DNA from: Vibrio gigantis
GTDB lineage: Bacteria > Pseudomonadota > Gammaproteobacteria > Enterobacterales > Vibrionaceae
Direction: 5' to 3'
Assembly (NCBI RefSeq): GCF_024347515.1
Contig: NZ_AP025492.1
Span: 2,728,001-2,792,000 of the forward strand
Length of the DNA stretch: 64,000 bases
This document shows, one piece after another, positions 11,401 to 22,352 of this stretch (positions are counted from its first letter, which is position 1; each line of letters begins with the position of its first letter). The translations under genes were made by a program, and so were the position numbers. The notes below the pieces were generated by a model, which saw nothing but the letters and a program-made list of their open reading frames with translations, ran no database searches and was not told the DNA's origin.

Positions 11401-11530
11401 TATTTTTCCTGAGTTCTAGGTTTGAGCCTAGGGGTTACAACTGTGTGTATTCTATTTTTTTCTAGCGTAACTAAGCAACTTTATTCGATGCCAAGCTCTA
11501 GTTAACGTAAAGCTCTAATCTATATAAAGC

Positions 11531-12151
11531 TTAATCGATACCAAGGATGCGTTTTACTGGCTTAAAGCTCTTGCGGTAATGTTCGGTTACACCATGTTGC
11601 TCAATCGCTTCGAAATGCGCTTTGGTCGGGTAACCCTTATGTTTAGCAAAACCAAACTCTGGATGAAGTTTATCAAGCTCTTCCATCTCTTGGTCACGGA
11701 CGACTTTTGCAATAATAGACGCCGCACTGATTTCAGCCACTCGCAAGTCACCTTTAACAATAGCAAGGCCATCCATCGGCAGCTCAGGGACACGGTTACC
11801 ATCTATTAGCGCCATATCAGGTTGAACGCTCAACCCTGCGATAGCTCGCTGCATAGCAACCATAGTCGCTTGCAGGATATTCAACTCATCAATTTCTTGT
11901 GGGGAACAACGGCCCACAGACCACGCCAAAGCTTTCTCTTTGATTTCAGGAAGCAACGCGAGGCGCTTTTTCTCAGACAGTTTTTTTGAATCGTTTAAGC
12001 CTTCGATTGGATTATTAGGATCGAGGATAACCGCAGCAGTCACCACATCGCCTACCAATGGCCCGCGCCCTACTTCATCCACACCAGCAAACAACTGGTA
12101 ACCTTGCGGATATTCAAACGGAGGAAGCTCTTTTTTCTCTTTTACTGCCAT
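11531..12151 (-). CDS. rnhB: Ribonuclease HII
   Basis: 206 residues. It removes ribonucleotides embedded in DNA and RNA of RNA:DNA hybrids. The acidic active-site residues lie in [12 protein letters not shown] (D and E), [12 protein letters not shown], and in the DG near ALIDGNRVP. The motif block [13 protein letters not shown] continues the RNase HII signature. The start is preceded by AGAGAA at normal spacing. Its position between lpxB and dnaE is as in E. coli. Confidence 0.97.
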   Translation of the reverse strand: MAVKEKKELPPFEYPQGYQLFAGVDEVGRGPLVGDVVTAAVILDPNNPIEGLNDSKKLSEKKRLALLPEIKEKALAWSVGRCSPQEIDELNILQATMVAMQRAIAGLSVQPDMALIDGNRVPELPMDGLAIVKGDLRVAEISAASIIAKVVRDQEMEELDKLHPEFGFAKHKGYPTKAHFEAIEQHGVTEHYRKSFKPVKRILGID

Positions 12152-12199
12152 AACAATTCTCTTTGTAACTAATAAGTCAGTGCTTTATGGAACTACACT

Positions 12200-13396
12200 T
12201 TATGATTCAACAAACTCTCGACCGATCAATTTCAGCACCGCGTTGGCGGCTTGCTTATCAGCATCTTTACGGATCCAGTGATGCATCTCGGTAAAACGTT
12301 CGATCAATGCACTGTTGTCGGCTGATAGCATTTTGTCGACAGATTGGAACAAAAAGTCTGGGTGACACTCTTCAAGAATATGCTCTTTCACGATCTCTTC
12401 ACCCGCCAAAATATTCGGTAGTGATACGAACTCAGTGATTGCTAACTTCTTCACAATGTAGCCCGTCAGCTTATTCACTTTGTAGCCAACAACCATTGGA
12501 CGCTTCAGTAACATACACTCAAGAGCCACTGTGCCTGAAGCCAGAAGCACAGAGTCAGCAGCGGTAATCACGTTGGTTGCCGTATCTTCAACTAACGTGA
12601 ATTCAAGCTCAGGCGCTGTTGCTTGCCAGATTTCAGTAAACTGCTTTTTGCGCTGCTCATTCACGAGCGCAACAACAAAATTGATATCAGGGTATTTTTG
12701 CTTAATGCGCTGGCACGTTTCGATAAATGGTTGAGCGATCAAACCCATCTCACCACCTCGACTGCCCGGCAATACGGCTAACCACTGTTTGTCTTGCTCT
12801 AAGCCTAACAGCTCACGTGCATCTTGTTTGCTTGGTTCTAAAGGAATTGCATCAGCCAACGTGTGGCCAACAAATTCACAGGCAACGTTGTATTTATCGT
12901 AAAACGCTTTCTCGAATGGCAGGAAGGCCAAAACCAAGTCGGTGGCTTTGTCGATTTTAAAGATACGCTTAGGACGCCAAGCCCACACTGAGGGGCTCAC
13001 GTAATGAACCGTTTTAATACCCGCGTTCTTAAGATCGAGTTCAAGTCTTAGGTTGAAGTCAGGCGCATCGATACCCACAAACACATCTGGCGGGTTTTGA
13101 GTGAAATACTTTACCAGCTCTGCTTTCACTTTTAATAAGCGAGGTAAACGGCCAAGTACTTCAACTAAGCCCATGACAGCCAGCTCTTCCATCTCGAAAA
13201 GAGACTCACAACCAAGCGCCTTCATTTTTGGTCCGCCAATACCCACGAATTCAGCGTTCGGGTACTGCGATTTGATTGCTTTGATAAAACCTTCGCCAAG
13301 CGTGTCACCAGAGAGTTCTCCGACAACGATACCTACGCGTAGTGGTTCATTCGAAACAAAGTCCGTGCTGTTGGTTGCTGTTTCTTGCTGTGCCAT
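12200..13396 (-). CDS. lpxB: Lipid-A-disaccharide synthase
   Basis: 398 residues, a GT19 glycosyltransferase at the inner membrane. It joins UDP-2,3-diacylglucosamine and lipid X to make the lipid A disaccharide. The Rossmann start is RVGIVVGELSGDTLG, followed by VGIDAPDFNLRLE, VSPSVWAWRPKR and LPGSRGGEM. It has about 16 extra N-terminal residues (MAQQETATNSTDFVSN) compared with the E. coli enzyme. The added segment is polar and its role is unclear; a shorter start is not obvious. A terminator-like hairpin separates it from lpxA. Confidence 0.97.
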   Translation of the reverse strand: MAQQETATNSTDFVSNEPLRVGIVVGELSGDTLGEGFIKAIKSQYPNAEFVGIGGPKMKALGCESLFEMEELAVMGLVEVLGRLPRLLKVKAELVKYFTQNPPDVFVGIDAPDFNLRLELDLKNAGIKTVHYVSPSVWAWRPKRIFKIDKATDLVLAFLPFEKAFYDKYNVACEFVGHTLADAIPLEPSKQDARELLGLEQDKQWLAVLPGSRGGEMGLIAQPFIETCQRIKQKYPDINFVVALVNEQRKKQFTEIWQATAPELEFTLVEDTATNVITAADSVLLASGTVALECMLLKRPMVVGYKVNKLTGYIVKKLAITEFVSLPNILAGEEIVKEHILEECHPDFLFQSVDKMLSADNSALIERFTEMHHWIRKDADKQAANAVLKLIGREFVES

Positions 13397-13427
13397 AGTT
13401 TTCCAATTCCCTTCTTGCCTAAAACAA

Positions 13428-13457
13428 AAAAGATCGCCTAATGATTAGCGATCTTTT
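13428..13457 (-). terminator. Terminator-like hairpin between lpxA and lpxB
   Basis: Stem AAAAGATCGC/GCGATCTTTT with a 10-base loop and A/T runs on both sides. On the minus strand it lies after lpxA and before lpxB, so it may partially uncouple lpxB-rnhB-dnaE from the upstream operon. Confidence 0.7.
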
Positions 13458-13462
13458 TGTTA

Positions 13463-13508
13463 TACCAATCTGATTAAGTAATTATTGTCATACTTACGCG
13501 GATTGGTA
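13463..13508. repeat. Nested inverted-repeat intergenic element
   Basis: The outer inverted repeat TACCAATC (13463-13470) with GATTGGTA (13501-13508) encloses an inner pair AAGTA/TACTT. The 46-bp unit sits between lpxA and lpxB next to the terminator. A lone half (TACCAATC) recurs at 46315-46322. From general familiarity, this looks like a small interspersed element of Vibrio intergenic regions, but I cannot count copies here. Confidence 0.45.
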
Positions 13509-13525
13509 CACAACCACATCCAGTA

Positions 13526-14314
13526 TTAACGAATAATACCGCGCTCAGAGTTCTCTAGCATTTCTAGCATAGGAGCCACCGAAGTAAACTCTTTCGCCAT
13601 TTCGACTAAAGCCGCTTTCGCTTCTTCAAGTGTTTTACCTGAACGGTATAACTCTTTGTACGCTTTCTGTAGTGCACGAATTTCTGGTTTCTCAAAACCG
13701 TTACGCTTCAAGCCCACTAGGTTAAGGCCGAATGGAGCAGCATGGTTACCCTGTGCAAGTACGTACGGAAGTACATCTTGAACAACAGCAGAACAGCCGC
13801 CAATGTATGCGTAAGCACCAATTGAACAGAATGGGTGAATCGCAGACAGTGCCATAACACCAGCGTAGTCGCCCACCGTTACGTGCCCGCCAAGAATCGC
13901 GTTGTTACCAATGTGAGTATGGTTACCAACAATAACATCGTGCGCTACGTGAGCATTCACACAAAGTAGATTGTCGTCACCAATAACAGTGGTTGCCTTG
14001 TCTTGAACCGTACCACGGTGGATTTGAACCGCTTCACGAATCACGTTGCGATCGCCGATCACAACCGTCGTGTCTTCGCCGCCGTATTTCTTATCTTGGT
14101 TTTCTTCACCGATAACAGCGTGTGGGAAGATGCGGTTTTCTTTACCAATCGTGGTGTGACCTTTGATCACAACATGCGACATGATTTCTGTGTCGTCGCC
14201 AATGGTCACATTACCAGCAATGTAAGTGAAAGGCCCAACCGTCACGTTAGCACCGATAGTTACATCACCTTCGATTACTGCTGCCGGGTGAATTTTCGCT
14301 GTTTCATGAATCAT
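13526..14314 (-). CDS. lpxA: UDP-N-acetylglucosamine acyltransferase
   Basis: 262 residues, the E. coli length. It catalyses the first step of lipid A synthesis, O-acylation of UDP-GlcNAc with 3-hydroxyacyl-ACP. Left-handed beta-helix hexapeptide repeats run from residue 4 ([19 protein letters not shown]) to about 190. The catalytic His is probably in [10 protein letters not shown]. The C-terminal helical part starts near [13 protein letters not shown]. The start at 14314 ([10 protein letters not shown]) was chosen over an in-frame extension to 14371, which would overlap fabZ. The fabZ stop is one base upstream, so the two are coupled. Confidence 0.97.
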   Translation of the reverse strand: MIHETAKIHPAAVIEGDVTIGANVTVGPFTYIAGNVTIGDDTEIMSHVVIKGHTTIGKENRIFPHAVIGEENQDKKYGGEDTTVVIGDRNVIREAVQIHRGTVQDKATTVIGDDNLLCVNAHVAHDVIVGNHTHIGNNAILGGHVTVGDYAGVMALSAIHPFCSIGAYAYIGGCSAVVQDVLPYVLAQGNHAAPFGLNLVGLKRNGFEKPEIRALQKAYKELYRSGKTLEEAKAALVEMAKEFTSVAPMLEMLENSERGIIR

Positions 14315-14315
14315 A

Positions 14316-14768
14316 TTAAAACTCTCTACGAGCACATTTAAGTTCAGCTGAACATACAACGTCGCCGTCAACTTTTGCTACACCATTAAATGATGCAATG
14401 CCACGACGCTCTTTTAAGAATTCAACTTCGATAACCAGTTGGTCACCAGGTACTACTGGCTTACGGAATTTTGCTTTATCAACACTTGCAAAGTAGTAAA
14501 GTTCGTTACCAGAAGGCGCACCAAAAGATTTAAATGCTAGAAGACCTGTTGCTTGTGCCATTGCTTCTAAGATCAACACGCCTGGGAATACAGGAAGTTG
14601 TGGGAAGTGGCCTGTGAACTGAGGTTCGTTAACAGAGACATTCTTAATCGCAGTCAGTGTTTTTTCTTTTTCAAAGCTAGTCACACGATCAACCATTAAG
14701 AATGGGTAGCGATGAGGTAATAGTTCCTGAATTTCAGTAATGTTCATCGTTGTCTGTTCAGTAGTCAA
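14316..14768 (-). CDS. fabZ: 3-hydroxyacyl-ACP dehydratase FabZ
   Basis: 150 residues with a hot-dog fold. It dehydrates beta-hydroxyacyl-ACP in fatty-acid elongation and competes with LpxA for hydroxymyristoyl-ACP. The catalytic His is in [13 protein letters not shown] and the Glu in [11 protein letters not shown]. The start is a TTG at 14768 with AGGAA eight bases upstream. The internal ATG at 14747 (MNITEIQ) has no ribosome-binding site, so I prefer TTG. It lies between lpxD and lpxA in the standard order. Confidence 0.95.
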   Translation of the reverse strand: MTTEQTTMNITEIQELLPHRYPFLMVDRVTSFEKEKTLTAIKNVSVNEPQFTGHFPQLPVFPGVLILEAMAQATGLLAFKSFGAPSGNELYYFASVDKAKFRKPVVPGDQLVIEVEFLKERRGIASFNGVAKVDGDVVCSAELKCARREF

Positions 14769-14818
14769 AGTCGTATTCCTATATATATTCTTTATTTAAT
14801 TAGAAGGATTATAAACGA

Positions 14819-14845
14819 AAAAGACTCGCTGTACGCGAGCCTTTT
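14819..14845 (-). terminator. Hairpin after lpxD
   Basis: A stem of about 10 pairs with one mismatch (AAAAG-A-CTCGC against GCGAG-C-CTTTT) and a 5-base loop, with A/T-rich flanks. It lies between lpxD and fabZ on the minus strand and could act as an intra-operon attenuator. Confidence 0.6.
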
Positions 14846-14861
14846 ATTAGAAATGCTGGAA

Positions 14862-15893
14862 TTATGATTCCGCGCTCTTCTCGATAAGTTTTTCAACGGT
14901 TTTCAAACGCTTATTCATTTCATCAATTCGATGAACACGCGTTGCTGTTTTACGCCAATCTTTGTTTGGCTGTAAAGGAATACCCGAAGAGTACATGCCT
15001 TTCTCAGTGATGCTGCGCATTACCATCCCCATTCCGGTGATTGTAACGCCATCAACGATTTCAATGTGACCATTAATCACACACCCACCACCAATAATAC
15101 AGTACTTACCTATCGTCGTGCTGCCTGCGATAATAGTACCACCCGCAAGAGCAGAACCATATCCGATGTGAACATTGTGAGCAATTTGAAGTTGGTTATC
15201 TAAGATAACGTTATCTTCAATGATTGTGTCATCTAATGCACCACGGTCAATGGTGGTACACGCGCCGATTTCTACGCGGTTACCAATGCGAACAGAACCA
15301 ACCTGCGGGATCTTAACCCACTCACCTTTTTCGTTCGCATAGCCAAAGCCATCAGAGCCGATAACCGTGCTTGATTGAATCAAACATGCTTCGCCAATCA
15401 CAACTTCGTGGTAAATGCTCACATTAGCCCATAGCTTAGTGCCGGTGCCAATTTTTGCGTTTTTACCAATGAAGCAGCCCGCGCCGATGATCACACCATC
15501 ACTGAGGACCACACCAGACTCAATCACAGCGTTCGCACCAATAGACACATTCTGCCCTATGGTGGCATCACTAGAGATTGAAGCAGAATCAGCAATAGCC
15601 GCTGCGGGTGCAGGAGTAGTATCAAGCGCTTGAGCAACCTTAGCAAAAGCAACGTAAGGGTCACTGACCACAATAACGTTAGTCTTACACAGTTCACGCT
15701 CACTCTCTTTAACCATAATAGCGGATGCTTTACAGTCACCTAGGTGCTTGCTGTACTTCACGTTAGAAAGGAACGTAATGTTACCTTCTTGCGCTTTATC
15801 CATAGGAGCGACTGATGAAACGGTAATCGTACCGTCTCCATGTAGCTCTCCCCCAGTAATCGTTGCCAATTCGGCTAAAGTCAGGTTCTTCAT
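14862..15893 (-). CDS. lpxD: UDP-3-O-(3-hydroxymyristoyl)glucosamine N-acyltransferase
   Basis: 343 residues. It adds the second acyl chain in lipid A synthesis. An N-terminal uridine-binding domain ([16 protein letters not shown]) is followed by hexapeptide repeats from about residue 105 ([17 protein letters not shown]). The catalytic His lies in [14 protein letters not shown]-terminal helix ([20 protein letters not shown]) ends the protein. It starts five bases after the skp stop, so both are co-transcribed. Confidence 0.97.
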   Translation of the reverse strand: MKNLTLAELATITGGELHGDGTITVSSVAPMDKAQEGNITFLSNVKYSKHLGDCKASAIMVKESERELCKTNVIVVSDPYVAFAKVAQALDTTPAPAAAIADSASISSDATIGQNVSIGANAVIESGVVLSDGVIIGAGCFIGKNAKIGTGTKLWANVSIYHEVVIGEACLIQSSTVIGSDGFGYANEKGEWVKIPQVGSVRIGNRVEIGACTTIDRGALDDTIIEDNVILDNQLQIAHNVHIGYGSALAGGTIIAGSTTIGKYCIIGGGCVINGHIEIVDGVTITGMGMVMRSITEKGMYSSGIPLQPNKDWRKTATRVHRIDEMNKRLKTVEKLIEKSAES

Positions 15894-15898
15894 AAAAC

Positions 15899-16408
15899 TT
15901 ATTTCAGTGATTTAATTACTTGCTCAGAAATGTTGTATTCAGGCTTACCATATTGTAGAGCTTGAATATCAACGATCATGTCGTAGCCTTCTTTCTCTGC
16001 AACTTTAGTTACAGCATCTTGTATCACCTTGAACAGCTTTTGCTTTTCTTGTGCTTCACGACGTTGACTTGCTTTTTCTAGTGCTTGAGCTTTGATTTTG
16101 TACTTGCTGTCTAGTTGACCGACTTCGATACGAAGCTTCTCAACTTCCTCAGGACCTAGCAGCTCGCCATCACGCTTGAGCTTTTCAATCTTCGTTTTCG
16201 CTTCAGCTTGAATACTCTGTAGTTCAGCTGCTTTGTCTTTAAACTCTTCCTGCATTTTTTGAAGAACAACTTCACGCTGAGGTAGAGCCTGGAATACTTG
16301 TGCAGTGTTTACATAACCCACTTTTTGCGCAGCTTCAGCAGCTGTTGCAAAGAAAGAAGAGCTAAGAACTACAAGGCCTAAACCTGCTGCTTTAATCACA
16401 TTTTTCAA
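15899..16408 (-). CDS. skp: Periplasmic chaperone Skp/OmpH
   Basis: 169 residues. The trimeric periplasmic chaperone carries unfolded outer-membrane proteins to BamA. The signal peptide ([19 protein letters not shown]) ends near AAEA, followed by [13 protein letters not shown], a typical OmpH start. A long basic coiled-coil stretch (about 45-125) forms the tentacles. The start codon is TTG at 16408 with AGGA seven bases upstream; no suitable ATG exists. It sits immediately after bamA. Confidence 0.95.
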   Translation of the reverse strand: MKNVIKAAGLGLVVLSSSFFATAAEAAQKVGYVNTAQVFQALPQREVVLQKMQEEFKDKAAELQSIQAEAKTKIEKLKRDGELLGPEEVEKLRIEVGQLDSKYKIKAQALEKASQRREAQEKQKLFKVIQDAVTKVAEKEGYDMIVDIQALQYGKPEYNISEQVIKSLK

Positions 16409-16426
16409 AATATTGTCCTTTAAATA

Positions 16427-18832
16427 TTAGAAAGTTCTACCAATAGTGAATGTGAAGAATTCTTCATCATCACCTTCGTAAATTTTAATTGGTTTCGCTA
16501 GAGAGAAAACCAGTGGGCCCATCGGTGACATCCATTGAAGAGCGGCACCATAAGATGAACGGTAGTTCGTTGGGTCAGAGTAATCGTAGTAATACTGATC
16601 ACCACTGTTTGGTCGATTGCGGTCTACAAACTCTGTATCCCATACACTTGCCATGTCGAAGAAGACACTGGTTCGAATCTGGCTGCGGGCTTCATCGGAA
16701 GCAAACGGTGTAGGTACGATTAACTCTAGACTTGCCAAGGCAACCGCATTACCACCTACTGAATCATCCGTAGCGGTATCGTAGGTTGGGTTATTACCCG
16801 TGCTGCTACCATAAACGGCTTTCGGACCTGCCGAGTTAGAGCCAAAACCACGTAGGGTTGTAAAACCACCCGCGTAGTAGTTCTCGTAGAATGGGAACAA
16901 GTTATCGTTACCATTCGTTTGACCATAGCCATTACCATAGCCTAATCGACCACGCATCAATAGTGTGAACTCATGCTTTTTGGTCAGCGGGATGTAATGT
17001 TTTACATCGTACTGCATTTTGAAGTATTGAGCATCAGAGCCTGGTACCGTCATTTTAGCGAAAGCACGTTGGTGGTTACCTTCTGTTGGGAAGAAACCAC
17101 GGTTCAAATTGTTACGCGTCCAGGAAATATTGATGTCGAAGTCATTGGTTAAGATGTTTTCGTCACCGTATTGGTCGATACTTCTCGCGAACTGTTCAAC
17201 CTGAATATAAGTCGGTACATTACCTATCTTGTTGTGTGTGTAGCCAACACCAAACTCGATACGGTTCAGCTCATCCATAGGAAAACCCCATGTTAAGCTA
17301 GTACCATAACTTTGGTTTGTATAGTCGACGATACCCGCTTCAGATGCTTCAAACTCGTTGTAGAAGATCTTACCGCCCAAACTCACACCATCTAGGTTCC
17401 AGTATGGGTCACGGTAGTCTAAGCTCACGTTCTTTTGATAATCGTTCATCATGGCACTTACGCCAACACGGTTACCAGAGCCCGCGAAGTTGTCTTGTTG
17501 TAAACCGACTTGGAAGCTAACACCCGATTCAGTACCGTAGCCAACACCAAAATTGATGCTGCCCGAGTTTGCTTCTTTAACATTGTAAACCAGATCTACT
17601 TGGTCTTCACTACCAGGTACACGCACTGTTTGTACATCAACCGTTTCAAAGAAACCTAAACGGTTAAGACGGCTCTTACCGGTATCGATTGACTTAGAGT
17701 TAAGCCAACTGCCTTCCATTTGACGCATTTCACGGCGCAATACTTCATCTTTCGTTGAGTTGTTACCCGTGAATCGAATGTCACGAACGTAGATACGGCT
17801 ACCCGCTTCTACATTGATAACGAGTGAAACTTCTTTCGTCTCGTCATTGAATTCTGGAATAGTACGAACTTGTGGGTAAGCATAACCAGCCTCACCAAGA
17901 ATACGTTTTACGCCTTCTTCTAGTGAAGTCACAGAGGAGCCGTTATACGTATCGCCATCTTCAAACGGTACTAGTGCATCAAAATCAGCCTCACGACCAA
18001 TCAGTTCACCACGGAACGACACATCTTTAACGGTGTAAGCTTCGCCTTCATCCAGGCCAAGAGTGATATAAACACCTTTCTTGTCTGGAGAGATCGCAAC
18101 CTGAGTTGAGTCCACCTTAAACTTAAGGTAACCACGGTCAAGATAGTACGATTTCAGAGCTTCAATATCACCCGCTAAAACTTGCTTCTGGTATTTTTCA
18201 TCCGCAAGGAAGTTCCACCACGCAACGTCTACGTTGAGGTTAAAACGGCTAAGCAGGTCAGCGTCAGAGAAGACTTCGTTACCGATAAAGTTGATTTGCT
18301 GAATCTTAGCGGATACGCCTTCAGTAAACACAAACTTAAGATCAGAACGGTTACGTGGCAAAGGAGTCACAACCGCTTTTACTGTCGCGTTGTACTTACC
18401 AACACTGTAGTAAAAATCTTCAAGGCCTTTCTCAATGTTACTCAGCGTAGTACGGTCAAGGGCTTCACCTTCGCGAACACCTGATGCATCGAGGTTCTGC
18501 TGAAGTTGCTCTTCTTTGATCGCTTTGTTACCCGAGAATGAGATGCTTGCGATGGTCGGTCGTTCTTTCACTTGAACAACTAAAACGCCTTCATCGCGAA
18601 GGACTTTAACGTCCTCGAAGTTACCTGAAGCATACAGTGCACGAATGATCTCGGATACATCGCTTTCATCAACTTCATCGCCAATACGCACTGGCATTTT
18701 CAGTAGAGCAGCACCAAGTGCAACACGCTGTAAACCTTCGATCTTGATATCTTGAACTACAAAGTTTTGTGCTCCGTTCGCAGCCACACTAGTGGCCAAT
18801 AGACTTGCGAACAGAATTTGCTTAATCGCCAT
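16427..18832 (-). CDS. bamA: Outer membrane protein assembly factor BamA
   Basis: 801 residues, the central subunit of the BAM complex that inserts beta-barrel proteins. A signal peptide of about 20 residues (ending AANGA) is followed by five POTRA domains (about 22-420), starting VVQDIKIEGLQRV. The Omp85 barrel follows, with the TLRGF motif (in GGFTTLRGFGSNS) that corresponds to the conserved VRGF loop 6. The terminal phenylalanine (TIGRTF) is the usual barrel signal. It is flanked by rseP and skp, the standard order. Confidence 0.98.
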   Translation of the reverse strand: MAIKQILFASLLATSVAANGAQNFVVQDIKIEGLQRVALGAALLKMPVRIGDEVDESDVSEIIRALYASGNFEDVKVLRDEGVLVVQVKERPTIASISFSGNKAIKEEQLQQNLDASGVREGEALDRTTLSNIEKGLEDFYYSVGKYNATVKAVVTPLPRNRSDLKFVFTEGVSAKIQQINFIGNEVFSDADLLSRFNLNVDVAWWNFLADEKYQKQVLAGDIEALKSYYLDRGYLKFKVDSTQVAISPDKKGVYITLGLDEGEAYTVKDVSFRGELIGREADFDALVPFEDGDTYNGSSVTSLEEGVKRILGEAGYAYPQVRTIPEFNDETKEVSLVINVEAGSRIYVRDIRFTGNNSTKDEVLRREMRQMEGSWLNSKSIDTGKSRLNRLGFFETVDVQTVRVPGSEDQVDLVYNVKEANSGSINFGVGYGTESGVSFQVGLQQDNFAGSGNRVGVSAMMNDYQKNVSLDYRDPYWNLDGVSLGGKIFYNEFEASEAGIVDYTNQSYGTSLTWGFPMDELNRIEFGVGYTHNKIGNVPTYIQVEQFARSIDQYGDENILTNDFDINISWTRNNLNRGFFPTEGNHQRAFAKMTVPGSDAQYFKMQYDVKHYIPLTKKHEFTLLMRGRLGYGNGYGQTNGNDNLFPFYENYYAGGFTTLRGFGSNSAGPKAVYGSSTGNNPTYDTATDDSVGGNAVALASLELIVPTPFASDEARSQIRTSVFFDMASVWDTEFVDRNRPNSGDQYYYDYSDPTNYRSSYGAALQWMSPMGPLVFSLAKPIKIYEGDDEEFFTFTIGRTF

Positions 18833-18880
18833 ACTTATTCTAATTATTCCTTGCTACTACCAATGCCTGTGAGAAACCAT

Positions 18881-20239
18881 TCACAGACGAGTAAAATCAT
18901 TAAATATTGCCAGAGCCATCAAAGAGAAGAGGATTGCCCCTCCCACTCTATATCCCATTTCCTGAACTTTCTCAGGTACCGGTTTACGAGTAACGGCCTC
19001 AATAGCGAAAAACAGCAAATGTCCGCCATCAAGCATAGGCAGCGGAACCAAATTAATAATCCCTAAGTTAACACTAATCAAAGCCAAAAAGCCCAAGAAG
19101 TAAACCAGACCATAATCGGCGGTTGTACCTGCACCTTTAGCGATTGATATAGGGCCACTCAAGTTGTTTAAACCAACATCACCAACGATGAGCTTCTTAA
19201 GCATTGTCAGGGTCAAACCAATGATTTGACCTGTTTTATCAAATGCTTTTTCTACAGACTCAATTACACCAAATTGTAACTCAAAGCGATAATCTTCTGG
19301 CCATTCTGCGACTTCCGGAGCAATACCTGCATAGCCGATTGTCGAACCATCAGAGAGAACTCGACTTTTTGGTGTCATAACCAATGACTGCTCAGCACCA
19401 TTTCGCAATACGACCAAGTCCAATGATGTCATTGGATTTGCACGAATTAACTCAACAACCGACTGCCACTGCTCAATAGGTTGCCCATTAATCTCAACAA
19501 TTTTATCGCCTGCTTCGAGACCTGCATCGTATGCAGCGCCATCATCAATGATTTGAGCCAGTACGGTCGATATCTCTGGAGAATACGGCCTAAAGCCCAG
19601 CGTTGTCATTGCTGATTCAGTTTCTGGGTTGAACGACCAGTCTGAAATATCCAATGTCATTTGTTGCTCAAAGCCGATGTCGTCTTGCGAAGCAACCGTC
19701 ACTGTCATGGATTGATCACCTATGTGTGATATCAAACCCATATTGACTGATTCCCAATCTGCGGTTTTGATTCCTGAAATAGATTTAAGTTCCATTCCAG
19801 TTTCAATTCCGGCTTGTGCAGCAATAGATTGAGGAGTGACTTCACCGATTACAGGCTTAACCGCTGGTACGCCAATCAAAAATACTAGCCAATACGCAAA
19901 GACGGCAAAGATAAAGTTAAACGCAGGACCTGCACCGACTATCGCCGTTCTTTTCCACAATGGCTTTTTATCAAAAGCGTATTGTTGTTCGTCTTCAGAC
20001 AGGTCGTCTACACGACCATCAAGCATCTTTACGTAGCCACCCAGTGGAATCACTGACAAGCTGTACTCTGTGCCATCACGGCCAACTTTACTCCAGATTG
20101 ATTTACCAAAACCAATCGAGAATTTTTCAACTTTCACACCACAACGACGAGCAACCCAGAAGTGTCCAAACTCGTGAACAGCGACCAGAATGCCAAGCGC
20201 TACTATAAAAGATGCGAAGTTCCACAGAATTCCACTCAT
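18881..20239 (-). CDS. rseP: RIP metalloprotease RseP (site-2 protease)
   Basis: 452 residues, an inner-membrane zinc protease. After DegS cuts RseA, RseP makes the intramembrane cut that releases sigma-E; it also clears remnant signal peptides. The zinc motif HEFGH is at 22-26 and the third ligand is in PMLDGGHLL (about 400). Two PDZ domains lie between (about 120-200 and 220-300). The start overlaps the dxr stop by four bases (ATGA), indicating coupling. Confidence 0.97.
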   Translation of the reverse strand: MSGILWNFASFIVALGILVAVHEFGHFWVARRCGVKVEKFSIGFGKSIWSKVGRDGTEYSLSVIPLGGYVKMLDGRVDDLSEDEQQYAFDKKPLWKRTAIVGAGPAFNFIFAVFAYWLVFLIGVPAVKPVIGEVTPQSIAAQAGIETGMELKSISGIKTADWESVNMGLISHIGDQSMTVTVASQDDIGFEQQMTLDISDWSFNPETESAMTTLGFRPYSPEISTVLAQIIDDGAAYDAGLEAGDKIVEINGQPIEQWQSVVELIRANPMTSLDLVVLRNGAEQSLVMTPKSRVLSDGSTIGYAGIAPEVAEWPEDYRFELQFGVIESVEKAFDKTGQIIGLTLTMLKKLIVGDVGLNNLSGPISIAKGAGTTADYGLVYFLGFLALISVNLGIINLVPLPMLDGGHLLFFAIEAVTRKPVPEKVQEMGYRVGGAILFSLMALAIFNDFTRL

Positions 20240-21444
20240 GCTAGCTGCTCTTTAATAAATTGAATGGCTATTTGACGAGACATATTATCGAGCTCGAGAA
20301 GGCTTTCCAAGCTATCTAAGCCCTCAGAGTTATGTTGTTCACATACTTTGCTCATAACGTGTTCGTTAATGACAGCAATATCGGTAAACTTCACTTGATT
20401 GTTCAAGAAAGCATCGACCGCAATTTCGTTTGCCGCATTAATGGCTGTTGTCGCGTGCTGACCTAAGTAGCACGCTTCAATCGCTAATCTCAAACAAGGG
20501 TAACGACTAAAATCTGGCTCTAAGAAGGTAAGCTCACCCACTTTCGTAAAATCTAAAGGCTTAACACCCGCTTCGGTACGATTAGGGTAAGACATCGTCA
20601 AAGCAATTGGCGTTGCCATGTCCGGCTCGCCCATTTGAGCAAGCACAGAGCCATCCTTGTACTGAACCATAGAGTGAATCACAGACTGCGGGTGAATAAT
20701 GACTTTCAACTGTTCCTGAGAAGCATTAAATAGCCATTTAGCTTCAATGTACTCTAAGCCTTTATTCATCATAGTCGCTGAATCGACGGAGATCTTAGGC
20801 CCCATAGACCAGTTAGGATGTGCAATCGCTCGTTCTGGTGTTACCGACTCTAGCTCTGCAACGTCCGTATAACGGAAAGGGCCACCCGATCCAGTCAAAA
20901 GGATATGGTTGATTCCGTTATCTTCTAAATCACATCGGCCAAGGTTAGTTTGTACATTTTGAGGCAAGCATTGGAAGATAGCATTATGTTCACTATCAAC
21001 CGGAAGTAGCTCAGCACCGTACTTTTCTACAGCATCGATAAACAACTGCCCAGACATTACCAAGGCTTCTTTATTAGCAAGCAAGATACGCTTACCAGCC
21101 TTAACCGCAGACATAGTAGGAAGTAAACCGGCTGCACCAACAATCGCAGCCATTACCGTATCCGCCTCTTCTAGAGAAGCAACATGGCACATGCCTTCAG
21201 TGCCTGAAAGTACTTTTACGTTAGGGAAACTAGCGGACAACACATCAGTCAGTTGAGACGCAGCATCAGGGCAAGCCATAGCAACATAGCTTGGTTGCCA
21301 CTTTTCAACGAGCGCCAGCATCTTTTCAACATTCGAGCCTGCAGCCAGTGCAACCACTGAATAGAGATCTGGGTTTTGTTCAACGACTTTTAGTGTACTT
21401 GCACCAATTGAGCCGGTAGCGCCAAGGATAGTTAGATTTCGCAT
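20236..21444 (-). CDS. dxr: 1-deoxy-D-xylulose 5-phosphate reductoisomerase
   Basis: 402 residues. Dxr makes MEP from DXP with NADPH, the committed step of the MEP isoprenoid pathway. The NADPH site GATGSIGAS is at 8-16. Metal and substrate residues lie in [12 protein letters not shown] and in the motif [19 protein letters not shown]. The start at 21444 (MRNLTILG) fits known proteins; a longer frame reaching 21483 would run into the hairpin after cdsA. It is coupled to rseP. Confidence 0.97.
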   Translation of the reverse strand: MRNLTILGATGSIGASTLKVVEQNPDLYSVVALAAGSNVEKMLALVEKWQPSYVAMACPDAASQLTDVLSASFPNVKVLSGTEGMCHVASLEEADTVMAAIVGAAGLLPTMSAVKAGKRILLANKEALVMSGQLFIDAVEKYGAELLPVDSEHNAIFQCLPQNVQTNLGRCDLEDNGINHILLTGSGGPFRYTDVAELESVTPERAIAHPNWSMGPKISVDSATMMNKGLEYIEAKWLFNASQEQLKVIIHPQSVIHSMVQYKDGSVLAQMGEPDMATPIALTMSYPNRTEAGVKPLDFTKVGELTFLEPDFSRYPCLRLAIEACYLGQHATTAINAANEIAVDAFLNNQVKFTDIAVINEHVMSKVCEQHNSEGLDSLESLLELDNMSRQIAIQFIKEQLA

Positions 21445-21468
21445 CACATATGACCGTAGAAATATAAT

Positions 21469-21491
21469 AAAGGGCAGAATCACTGCCCTTT
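21469..21491 (-). terminator. Hairpin between cdsA and dxr
   Basis: A perfect 9-bp stem AAAGGGCAG/CTGCCCTTT with a 5-base loop, just after the cdsA stop. The T run on the minus strand is interrupted (TTTATTATATTT), so termination may be partial. Confidence 0.65.
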
Positions 21492-21494
21492 TTA

Positions 21495-22337
21495 TTAGAA
21501 TGCTAAATAAAGCAGAGCAAAGACAGGGAATGCAGCTGTTAAGCTATCTATTCTATCAAGTATACCACCATGACCAGGAATCAGATTACTGCTGTCTTTC
21601 ACTCCAGAAACACGCTTAAACATGCTTTCTACGAGGTCACCAAGAACAGAAATGACAACGGTCACAAGGGTAATAACAATCATGTGAAGAGGACTTGTAA
21701 ATTGGATGTCAAACAAATCAGCAAATATCCAAGCCACGATCACCGCAGTAATAATGCCACCAATAAGGCCTTCAATTGTCTTATTTGGGCTCACCGCTGG
21801 TGCCATTTTGCGCTTACCAAAACTCTTTCCTGAAAAATAAGCGCCGCTGTCCGCCGCCCAAACGAGCAAGCAAACAAACATCACCAATTTTGCACCGTGG
21901 TAAGGATCAACATCGATACCGTTAGCACGCAGGATAACCACACTCCAAAAGAATGGCAGCAGAGTTAGCACACCAAAGGCGTGACGAAGAAAAGAAGAGT
22001 CTTTCCATGCAGGCATAGACTTAGGATAAGTCACCGCCATGCCACTCGCGATTACCCACCAAATCGAGCCTATCGTTAGAATAGCATAGTGAGCAGTAGA
22101 CAAGTTATTAAGGCTAAATGCATCAAAGGGGATAAAAGCAAAACTTGCAGCACTTACCACAACCGTTGGGATCAACGCTAAATAACGCGATTTGCTTTCA
22201 ACAAATTGAGTCCACTCCCAATACCCCAATAGCGAGATAACCGCTAATGAAAGAATAAACGTGGGAAGTGATAACTCGAAAATTCCTAGGATAACTAGGG
22301 GAGCCAAAATCAACGCTGTAATAATTCGTTGTTTCAA
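21495..22337 (-). CDS. cdsA: Phosphatidate cytidylyltransferase
   Basis: 280 residues, an inner-membrane enzyme making CDP-diacylglycerol from phosphatidate and CTP. About eight hydrophobic segments are visible. The C-terminal signature [20 protein letters not shown], followed by [13 protein letters not shown], is diagnostic. The start is TTG at 22337 with AAGGA eight bases upstream. It follows uppS by 15 bases and is probably co-transcribed with it. Confidence 0.96.
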   Translation of the reverse strand: MKQRIITALILAPLVILGIFELSLPTFILSLAVISLLGYWEWTQFVESKSRYLALIPTVVVSAASFAFIPFDAFSLNNLSTAHYAILTIGSIWWVIASGMAVTYPKSMPAWKDSSFLRHAFGVLTLLPFFWSVVILRANGIDVDPYHGAKLVMFVCLLVWAADSGAYFSGKSFGKRKMAPAVSPNKTIEGLIGGIITAVIVAWIFADLFDIQFTSPLHMIVITLVTVVISVLGDLVESMFKRVSGVKDSSNLIPGHGGILDRIDSLTAAFPVFALLYLAF

Positions 22338-22352
22338 ACCAAAAAATCCTTA

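Noticed and set aside
14315..14371. N-terminal extension of lpxA
   Set aside because: It would overlap fabZ and is absent from LpxA; the internal ATG gives the exact family length.
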